Source: Ricordea florida
Taxonomy: Eukaryota; Cnidaria; Anthozoa; Corallimorpharia; Ricordeidae
Length of the DNA: 64,000 nucleotides
Assembly (NCBI GenBank): GCA_949710005.1
Contig: OX453280.1
Location: forward strand, 19,199,762 to 19,263,761
Direction: 5' to 3'
In this document: piece after piece, positions 58,401 through 64,000 of the stretch
How positions within the stretch are numbered: position 1 is the stretch's first letter
How the letters are laid out: every line of letters begins with the position of its first letter
Position numbers and translations under genes: made by a program
The notes under the pieces: model-generated
Databases searched by the model: none
What the model saw: only the letters and a program-made list of their open reading frames with translations
Told to the model about the DNA's origin: nothing

Positions 58401-59064
58401 TCTTGTGCTCATGTTTGGGTTTATCTCACATGTGTGAACCAGGCTTTCAGTGTTACGATGATGCTGGCAAAGGTTACGTACATATAGTATACGTCATAGA
58501 AAGTGCGACGTACGGGGTTGTATTCACGAGCTGTTTGTGTCAAAAACCCCACCGAGCGAGTTACGAGCGAGTGAGGGCTTCTGATACAAACAAAGAGTGA
58601 ATACAACCCCGTACAAAGTACTTTCTATGACGTGAACTGTTTATTACACGTAACAGGAGAATTTTCATTGAAATAGACCTGAGCGATGTGGGTTCGAATT
58701 ATTCTCCGTCTTTCTTTCGAACTTGAAGCAGAAAATTTGGCGATTAACAAGTCGAGATCTTTTGCATCAATATTTTTCATCTGCCTCAGCTCTTTCCTTG
58801 AAACTAAAAATTTTTGAGCAACGAGACATTTCTCTGTGTTTTGCTTAATGTGTTTTTGCTTTCTGGATGCCGCACAAACTCGTCTACGGAGCAACCAACC
58901 GACACAAACCTAGCGCTTTCCTCCGCCATTTTCCCAAGAAAAATCTGGAGAAGGCGCTAAAAAAGCCGCCAAATCTGAAAAGCAATTTGAATGTAACGAT
59001 GCACGATTCTGACTGGCTCAGAATAGTCTTGCACTATCGTTGATTGGTTATACTTTCACACGTG

Positions 59065-59097
<33 letters not shown>

Positions 59098-62000
59098 CGC
59101 TCTTTTCACATGTGAAAATATAGCGTATAGATTTCTACAAATCAGCTTTATGGAATAAAATTATCGTGTTACTGGTAATAAAGTAATGATTTGAATTATA
59201 TCTTGAGTTTTATTGGATAGTTTAAGTAGGCTGTTGCATTTCTCTCTGTTCAAGTTCAATCAACTCACTTGGTAATCAGACATGCATAAGCATTTAGCAT
59301 TAACAGTCAGCTAATTTGGACATAGTTTGATGCTATGCTGGTTTGAAATAATGAATGCAACGTACAAGGGTTAGTGAATTGTAGCTTTCAAAGTTACATT
59401 CAATAGAGACCTTGGGTTAAAATTCAGAATACCCCGCCACTTTATTAACACACTGATGAATAACAATAGAGTCCGTTGTAATTTGCCTCGTTCTTCAAAA
59501 GAAACCGACACATGTAAATGAAGTGGCGGGGTATGCAAAAGTTGCTCTGAGACCTTGCGCAACAGGACGGCTGAAAGACTCAGGTCGGCAGAATGGCGAA
59601 AAAAATGTCGCGCGAGACTGTGTATTCCCATTCTTACGCGACATTTTTTCGTCAATATGCCGCCCTGAGTCTTCCAGCCGTCCTGTCGCGTAAGGTCTCT
59701 ATTATTTCAAACCAGCGTAGCATCAAACCATGTCTGATTGTCCACCTGATTGCAATGTGCACTTTTACTTTAATCAGCTAATTTCTTATTCATCACCTGC
59801 CCTTAGAAAAAGTTCCAAACTGCGCCCACAGTACTTCTGTCAGCGGAACATGAAAGAAGCGGTGTAAAACATGACGCCTCGACTGTGTGGGTAGAAGACG
59901 TGACGTCATCTTCTTTTAAGATGTGCATCAGAGAACTACAGAATTTCGATGGAGCTCACGAAAGTATTCACATTGTAAGGTCGCTTTTTATATAATCCCA
60001 CTCAGGAATCCAGCCTAAGGCTTTTACCGGTTGTAGGCAGGGTTCGTGCTACTCCTTAAACTCCTTAAAAACTCCTTACATTTGATTTACGTTCTAAAGG
60101 GCGCTTAAAAAATTCAGCAAAAACTCCTTAAGAACTCCTTATTTCTTGTGTAACAAAGCTCAAACATTAAATTTTAGCAGAAAACATTTCACATGTTAGA
60201 CGGTGTTTATACTGTCAGTACCTTCATTGACATTATACAATTTTGGGGGAAGTTCCATGTCGTGTTATGATGTTATGTTCACATTATTCACAGTATTTCT
60301 TCTGTGTCATCATTATTATTAAATTTATATTCAATTATACAACAGTAGCATATTGTGCATGAATAATAAATAGAAACAATGGCAGTTATCTCTTTTTTTT
60401 TCAAAGAAACAAACAAACAAAATACTCCTTAAAAATTGTATTTTGGTCCTTAGAAACTCCTTAAAAAGTCCTTAAATTCTGTTTACTCGCCTCAGCACGA
60501 ACCCTGTGTAGGTCGATTAGCCCCTAGTTGATTAGCCCCTAGACTAAGACTCGATTAGCCGTCAAATACATTATCTATTATCAAACAAACTCGCGATCTA
60601 ACTTACTACATCGGCATTCTAACAAACCTGCAATGGTCCACGAATCAAACTTTGTAATGTTGATGAAATAGAAGCCTATTGGGGTCGAGACAAATCGGTT
60701 GATCTGATCGATTAGATCTTTATCTTAAAAATTTGTGGCTTCCTTTAGGAGCCACCACATCTTCAAAAGTCAATGATCAACATGAGCTTATTATTTTGAA
60801 AAAAATAAATAACGAGTAAAGGAAGGAAACCCGGTCACCATCAACGAACGAACAAACGAACAAACGAACGATCTTAAACCTATTGACTTCAATTCCATGT
60901 ATGAGTAAAACAAAGAGAAACCTGTAGCAAAAGAGTAATCTACTAAGTCGAAAACAGATCTCCGTTAGGAGCTAATCGACGTCTAGTTTGGGGGCTAATC
61001 GACTTACTGAGGGCTAATCAGTCGACTGGGGGCTAATGGACTTTGGGGCCGATTAAAACTAACCTAGGATTAAATTTTAACCCGGGTGTCTTTTCCTCTT
61101 GTTAAAAGGCATTTTCTCCAATAACTTTCTGTATATTTGTAAGAGCATACCATCATCAACTTGTATTAAAAAAGAAATACACTGAATGTGCTTTTTCAGC
61201 TCTCATATCTGCATTTCAATTTCGCACTAACCCTGGGTTACCTTAACCCTGCTCCGAACAACCCGGCCCTGATGGATCCATCTCTACTGGTTCTGATTAT
61301 TGAAAAATAAGGCAGAAACCAGTGAACTTTATTGATCTGATGTGTGATTAAAGGCAAAAAGACAGACTGCTTCAAATCTGTTATTTATATAATAATTACG
61401 CGAATTTCTATTGTTTTTCTGAGGATCTGATTAGGAGCTTGCATTGCTTTGTGGTTTGCTAAATGAAAGTAGGCTTCCTGCTGACATGTTTGTTGCAATT
61501 TTACAGAACTGGATGGCGTTTGAGGAACTCCACCGCCCACTCTTCAGGGAACATGGTGCAATACTCTTCTCTAACGGGAAAAAGCCATCAAAAGATTTTA
61601 ACTACGCCTTTTGCAATGTAAGTTGGTCATTGAATCCGGAATACTGTTTACTCTATTACGTACGTCTTTGTCTTTTTGCTTTCGTACACGTTAGTTCGTT
61701 CCTCCATCTGTGCATTGCCTTCCAGCAACTGTTTCTTTAGCGTGGGACAAACGAAATCGATTCGCCTTCTTTTCATCAGGATCTCATCTTTCAAAGGAAG
61801 TATAACGATTCGCCAGCTGTTTTGGTGACTGCAAACCACTCTACAAATGGTAGAAATCTAAATCCTTTGTACAACTCGATATCAGCCTGGGTTGAGGTAT
61901 GGTCACCTTCAATGCTTCCTTTTTTGTTACCATTTGTAGCCTAGCCTTTTCATTCTTAGAAGTCATAAGTCCGTATCGTCTGCTATTGAACCACTATAGT

Positions 62001-63750
62001 GTCAAGCAAATAGATGATGAGAACTAAGGAGACGAGCAGCCTCAGCAAACTGAACTGATCTAAGACCTTATTCTTTAAGCTTGTACACGATAAAGAACAG
62101 TACAGAATACGTTATAGAGAATTGCAACTCGCATTTTGGGAACGAAAGGCTTAATTATATTTCGTAGCTAAATGCACGGGAAAGCACAGACAAGAGACCG
62201 TTTGAGAGCCAGAACCACATGTATAAGAAAAACGTTGTCAGAGTCAGGCTTCTCCAGTGGCACATAAGCTTACCCGTTAACCACCTTATTTTGCCACTAG
62301 TTTCTTTTTTTTCACGGTTATTTATAACTTAAAGTGAACGGATCACTTTCGTATAAGTTTGCTGGCTTAGCCTTATGGTTTCAACCAATCAGAGCGAGCT
62401 TACTGCCCCAGTGATCTTATAAAACAGTGCAGATCACAAAAGGACGTGTTTTGTTTGTTAGGTAGCCATCTTATTTCTCGTTTTCTAATATTGACTATCT
62501 AACTGACATGGTAACAGGTCTTTTTCGTCGCCTAAATACTTGCCAGGTTTTGCATCTCTTTTTGTAAGACGTTTCCTGACCGTAATTTTCCTTTACAGTA
62601 TGTAAACGTGACTGGCTTTCGAGCATGCGTCAAGGAACTCTTTGTCAATCAATACGACCCCTTGTCAGTATCCTACGCCATCATGCCAGGTAAAGTAATT
62701 TCCAGGTAATCCGAAATCTTGAAAATTGTTTTAAGACTTTTCTTTCATTGCCTCCTACATCCCCTCTCCCCTCCCAGTTAAGCAACACCAATCATCGCAG
62801 TTAATCACAGGCATCCTGTGGTGAGCTTGTGGAATAAGATGTTGGGTCAGGGATCTTATTTTGCGAATTATCAAGCGTATAGAGTGGTTCCAAATTCCGT
62901 GCAATACGCTTTACTGATTTCATTTCTTTGTTCTATTTTGCTACCTTGAACTTGAGACGATCGAGAATCGATAGAATATTTTCTATTGTTTACGCTTGAC
63001 ATCCTGATTCCTCGACTATCCCGATAGCTCTCCACGAGCTAGAAATGGCTACGTGTCATGTCCTGCTGCACGTTTCCGAACCCGAACCGAACACGCAAAG
63101 ATCACGTGAGTTCCGAATATTCTATTGTTTGCGCCTGACTTCGTGGTTTCCCTATCCACCACAGTAGCTCTTGAGCTGATGCTCCACGAGCTAAAAAAAG
63201 GGGCTCCTCTTGCTGTCAAACCTTATCGCCCCTGAAGAAGACGCTAGACAGGAGTGTTGAAACGTTGGGTCGGCGAATTGTACCTTTCTAAGTTACATTA
63301 ATCATTTAAACCAGCTTAGCATCAAACCATTGTCTCCTATTAAAAAGTTTTGACTTCCCTTTGCATAATCCGCAGATGTTTGTGAACCTGGCTGGAGTTA
63401 CTACAATGGTTCCTGTTACTATACCAGTGAATCATGTGATTCGTGGTCCAACGCCAGTAGGATGTGCAGACAAATGAGCTCTAATCTAGTTGCAATTGAA
63501 AGTCAAGAAGAAAACGTTTATGTTCAGCAAAGACACAACGGCGCTAAGGCGTGGATTGGCTTGAATGACATTGCTACAGAAGGATTATTTACCTGGGTAG
63601 ATGGGTGTCCTGATAAATTCCGTTACTGGGCACTAAATCAGCCGAACAACTTCCAACAAGAAGACTGTGTTCACACGCTCGGGGTGGATCATGGGTACAT
63701 GTGGAATGACGTCGATTGCTCTTCTTGTCACCAATACACCTGTAAAAAAG
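46908..63750 (+). CDS. Secreted protein with H-type-lectin-like repeats, follistatin/Kazal and C-type lectin domains (13 exons in window, 3' partial)
   Basis: Thirteen exons join in frame with GT-AG borders to give 796 codons, continuing past the window. Order: signal peptide (about 25 aa, ALLLAFCTLFSF core); three repeats of about 100 aa (exons 2-6); a ten-Cys follistatin/Kazal domain (exon 7); three more repeats (exons 8-12); a C-type lectin domain (exon 13). Each repeat has V-x-V-x-x-x-x-H, W-x-E, T-x-F-x-V-C and V-x-W-x-A-F/Y signatures, matching H-type lectin domains in layout (P-x-V, T-x-F, W-x-A); this is my pattern match. Exons 8-12 mirror exons 2-6 in content and phase (1-0-0-0-0-1). 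The product is secreted or extracellular-matrix and likely binds sugars. Several exons have N-x-S/T sites. The function is unknown. Confidence 0.8.
47440..47798 (+). CDS. Lectin-like gene exon 2 (repeat 1)
   Basis: Acceptor TTTCGTAG, donor GTATTT. Encodes the whole first repeat including VTTSSFRVCVMES and VNWLAFQ; equivalent to exon 8. Phase 1 to 0. Confidence 0.8.
48605..48690 (+). ncRNA. Hammerhead-like ribozyme motif of Penelope type (intron)
   Basis: CCGACGA (consensus CUGANGA, one mismatch), stem GGGC-TAAC-GCTC, then GAAAC and GTC. The following TAACTTACTTTATCAATTCG matches 215-235. This motif order is the hammerhead core found in Penelope-like elements. Confidence 0.45.
48841..49031. 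mobile_element. Foldback MITE in an intron, about 190 bp
   Basis: Arms of about 65 bp: GACCGAATGCATAAAT and ATTCTTTTGTTTAT at the left mirror ATAAACAAAAGAAT and ATTTATGCATTTGGTC at the right. Confidence 0.85.
49348..49542. repeat. Tail-to-tail foldback with a hammerhead-like motif in the right arm
   Basis: Arms of about 42 bp (GATGTAGT... and its complement ending ACTACATC). The right arm reads CTGAAAA, stem GACT...AGTC, GAAACGTCG, close to the hammerhead core layout. The left arm is its reverse complement. Confidence 0.6.
49739..49903 (+). CDS. Lectin-like gene exon 3 (repeat 2, first half)
   Basis: Acceptor CTTGCAG, donor GTGAGT. Encodes APNVIATVRHS, MWIEEQQ and HFRICLREVKTFDGKHE; equivalent to exon 9. 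Phase 0-0, 55 codons. Confidence 0.85.
50217..50324 (+). CDS. Lectin-like gene exon 4 (repeat 2, second half)
   Basis: Acceptor TGCTTAG, weak donor GTCGGT. Begins DWLAFTEG; equivalent to exon 10 (NWMAFEE). 36 codons, phase 0-0. Confidence 0.75.
51119..51228. repeat. Imperfect palindrome in an intron
   Basis: AGATTATTCAATCTCGATTT and the TTCGGCCTTCGGCC centre mirror GAGATCTCGAGCTCATAATCT; about 45-bp arms. Confidence 0.8.
51418..54372 (+). mobile_element. Helitron-like element copy D, most complete (2955 bp)
   Basis: Starts TTCCTCGCGAAGCGAGG after an A and ends TATTTCTAG before a T; a CTTCGC...GCGGGAG stem-loop sits about 10 nt before the CTAG. It is inverted relative to copy C and nearly identical to it over about 2.6 kb, but lacks Gypsy-2. 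It lies in the intron between exons 4 and 5 of the lectin-like gene. A conserved frame (FVETDFTRPGSTSQQ, ARDRRRVSSN) at about 51655-51830 differs from copy B by an in-frame codon loss. No Rep or helicase gene is seen. Confidence 0.6.
52426..52448. repeat. (AT)n microsatellite in copy D
   Basis: Pure AT run, counterpart of 27157-27181. Confidence 0.9.
54528..54653 (+). CDS. Lectin-like gene exon 5 (repeat 3, first half)
   Basis: Acceptor TGCCCAG, donor GTCAGT. Encodes AAPVVIVTCNHQF and GWIE; equivalent to exon 11. 42 codons, phase 0-0. Confidence 0.8.
55486..55582 (+). CDS. Lectin-like gene exon 6 (repeat 3, second half)
   Basis: Acceptor TTCCTAG, donor GTAAGT. Encodes TTAFRVCIKDLAG and NVDYVVMG; equivalent to exon 12. 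Phase 0 to 1. Confidence 0.8.
55599..55800. mobile_element. MITE with inverted ends, intron 6
   Basis: TTTAGTATAAATACTCAGGT at 55599 is mirrored by ACCTGTGTATTTATACTAAA at 55781-55800. The interior has a GATTATCAGCCGATAATC palindrome. Confidence 0.8.
55803..55876. repeat. Near-perfect 74-bp palindrome
   Basis: CGCCTCAGGCTCAGTGA... is followed at once by its complement ending TCACTGAGCCTGAGGCG; it directly adjoins the preceding MITE. Confidence 0.85.
56449..56719. mobile_element. Nested inverted-repeat element, intron 6
   Basis: Outer arms AGAGAAAATGAGG / CCTCATTTTCTCT and inner arms GGGACAGAATCTATTTTT / AAAATAGATTCTGTCCC. Confidence 0.8.
56819..57037 (+). CDS. Lectin-like gene exon 7 (follistatin/Kazal domain)
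   Basis: One phase 1-1 exon holds an entire ten-Cys domain: DPCINVSCNYYAVCKA (follistatin EGF-like part), then CVCVHECPSFDEPVCSSNGT and YDNKCVFQREMC (Kazal part). Symmetric phase makes it a shuffling unit. Confidence 0.88.
57259..57357. repeat. About 98-bp palindrome, intron 7
   Basis: GTGCAGCCATCGGATTATAG and GCTAAGCACTC mirror GAGTGCTTAGC and CTCGATGGTTGCAC. Confidence 0.85.
57520..57899 (+). CDS. Lectin-like gene exon 8 (repeat 4)
   Basis: Acceptor TCCCTAG, donor GTAAGG. Encodes PVHVQVSVNHANFT, VTWVEEILDTNFTVCVTQ and SVDWLAYQGAPDGG; equivalent to exon 2. Phase 1 to 0. Confidence 0.85.
58491..58633. mobile_element. Foldback MITE, intron 8
   Basis: ACGTCATAGAAAGT and ACGGGGTTGTATTCAC at the left mirror GTGAATACAACCCCGT and ACTTTCTATGACGT at the right. 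Confidence 0.85.
58655..58929 (-). pseudogene. Broken first exon of a Crypton/DUF3504-like protein
   Basis: From an ATG at 58929 the minus strand reads MAEESARFVSVGCSVDEFV, ESKNTLSKTQRNVSLLKNF, then a frame change to RKELRQMKNIDAKDLDLLIA, another to VRKKDGE, a stop, and FEPTSLR. The motif VRKKDG-x-x-(Y/F)EP-x-(S/T)LR is a hallmark of cnidarian proteins with a tyrosine-recombinase-like fold (recall). At least two frameshifts and a stop make it dead. It lies inside intron 8 on the opposite strand. Confidence 0.5.
58972..59140. repeat. TTCACACGTGAAA-rich foldback sequence
   Basis: CTGATTGGCT and TCACATGTGAAA motifs repeat in alternating orientation, including the inverted pair at 59057-59070 and 59103-59118. 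Non-coding. Confidence 0.55.
59320..59745. repeat. Foldback pair of Penelope-type tails
   Basis: GATGCTATGCTGGTTTGAAA (59330) is mirrored by TTTCAAACCAGCGTAGCATC (59705); a third copy of the tail lies at 63304-63336. Flanking similarity extends about 45 bp. Confidence 0.65.
59549..59699. repeat. Hairpin element, arms about 65 bp, nested in 59320-59745
   Basis: GAGACCTTGCGCAACAGGAC and AAAATGTCGCGCGAGA are mirrored by ACGCGACATTTTTTCG and GTCCTGTCGCGTAAGGTCTC, with a few mismatches. Confidence 0.85.
59807..59974 (+). CDS. Lectin-like gene exon 9 (repeat 5, first half)
   Basis: Acceptor CCCTTAG, donor GTAAGG. Encodes APTVLLSAEHE, VWVEDVTSSSFKMCIREL and NFDGAHESIHI. 56 codons, phase 0-0. Confidence 0.82.
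60508..61050. repeat. Inverted arrays of GGGGCTAATCGAC units
   Basis: At 60508-60560 GATTAGCCCCTAG recurs about three times; at 60965-61050 the complement GGGGGCTAATCGACT recurs four to five times. The interior contains a (AACG/AAC)n stretch (60843-60870) and a block with stops in all frames. Probably a foldback element within intron 9. Confidence 0.65.
61507..61617 (+). CDS. Lectin-like gene exon 10 (repeat 5, second half)
   Basis: Acceptor TTTTACAG, donor GTAAGT. Encodes NWMAFEELHRPLF through FNYAFCN. 37 codons, phase 0-0. Confidence 0.8.
61780..61896 (+). CDS. Lectin-like gene exon 11 (repeat 6, first half)
   Basis: Acceptor TTCATCAG, donor GTATGG. Encodes SPAVLVTANHSTNG and SAWVE. 39 codons, phase 0-0. 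Confidence 0.8.
62599..62689 (+). CDS. Lectin-like gene exon 12 (repeat 6, second half)
   Basis: Acceptor CTTTACAG, donor GTAAAG. Encodes NVTGFRACVKELFVN and SVSYAIMP. Phase 0 to 1. Confidence 0.8.
63231..63336 (+). ncRNA. Hammerhead-like motif plus Penelope-type tail, intron 12
   Basis: CTGAAGA matches the hammerhead core CUGANGA exactly; an ACGC...GTGT stem and GAAAC follow. Downstream lies the CCAGCTTAGCATCAAACCA tail shared with 59330 and 59705. Confidence 0.5.
63376..63750 (+). CDS. Lectin-like gene exon 13 (C-type lectin domain)
   Basis: Phase 1-1 exon, about 125 codons: CEPGWSYYNGSCYY, LVAIESQEEN, WIGLNDIATEG, W-x-D-G, NQPNN and CVHTLG, MWNDVDC. QPN stands where EPN or QPD selects the sugar; WND supplies calcium ligands, so calcium-dependent binding is likely. 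Donor GTACGG. Confidence 0.88.
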
Positions 63751-64000
63751 GTACGGGAATTACAGCTTAGTATTTAAAACTGTTAAGATGTATAACGATT
63801 TCGAAGATTACTTATTCGTTTGTAACAAGTATATTACTTATTCCAACGAAGGAGAAGCACAATAAACAAGAGGCAAATTAAACGCTCGAACAGAAGTCCA
63901 TGTGGTTTTGTAAGTTTCTCTGTTTCATTGCTTTCCTCTGCTGCTATTTAAAAACTGTGCTCATGTCGTTGATATATATTTGAATTGTAAAGACCCAATC
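63751..64000. other. Start of intron 13
   Basis: After the GTACGG donor there is no further coding similarity; the lectin-like gene is expected to continue beyond the window because exon 13 ends in phase 1 without a stop. Confidence 0.5.

Noticed and set aside
60843-60870. Possible CRISPR-like or satellite array (AACG/AACA units)
   Set aside because: Only a short simple-sequence run without spacers.

Overview
The window is animal nuclear DNA, most likely from an anthozoan cnidarian such as a stony coral. It is AT-rich, has GT-AG introns, one large multi-exon secreted-protein gene, single-exon O-methyltransferase paralogs, and a dense mix of transposons (Ty3/Gypsy, BEL/Pao, APE-type LINEs, Penelope-like, SINE, Helitron-like, Harbinger-like and many foldback MITEs). 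The lineage is inferred from protein types and repeat style, not from a database search.

Layout. 1-16 kb: an intact O-methyltransferase (OMT-1, minus strand), a Harbinger-like transposon carrying a PHD-finger exon, a BEL/Pao relic broken up by a LINE and a Helitron-like element, then OMT-2 inside a segment (unit A, about 9.87-16.0 kb) that recurs at 34.6-38.4 kb (unit B). 16.7-21.4 kb: a complete Gypsy element (Gypsy-1) with near-identical LTRs and a 5-bp target duplication. 22.9-33.0 kb: two Helitron-like copies (B, C); C holds a second complete Gypsy element (Gypsy-2, minus strand) with LTRs identical by eye. 33-34.6 kb: broken pieces of a mobile-element polyprotein and a Penelope-type GIY-YIG end. 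34.6-38.4 kb: unit B with the broken OMT-3. 38.4-46 kb: LINE remains, a tRNA-headed SINE and microsatellites.

46.9-64 kb: a secreted multidomain gene whose coding exons I trace across 13 exons (796 codons in the window, open at the right edge). It encodes a signal peptide, three H-type-lectin-like repeats, a follistatin/Kazal domain, three more lectin-like repeats and a C-type lectin domain. The second half repeats the exon order and intron phases of the first, so the gene grew by duplication of a five-exon module. Its introns are full of foldback elements and hold Helitron-like copy D, an inverted near-copy of C that lacks Gypsy-2 and so preserves the empty insertion site.

The only convincing host genes are OMT-1, OMT-2 and the lectin-like gene. 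Most other coding stretches are transposon proteins or their relics.
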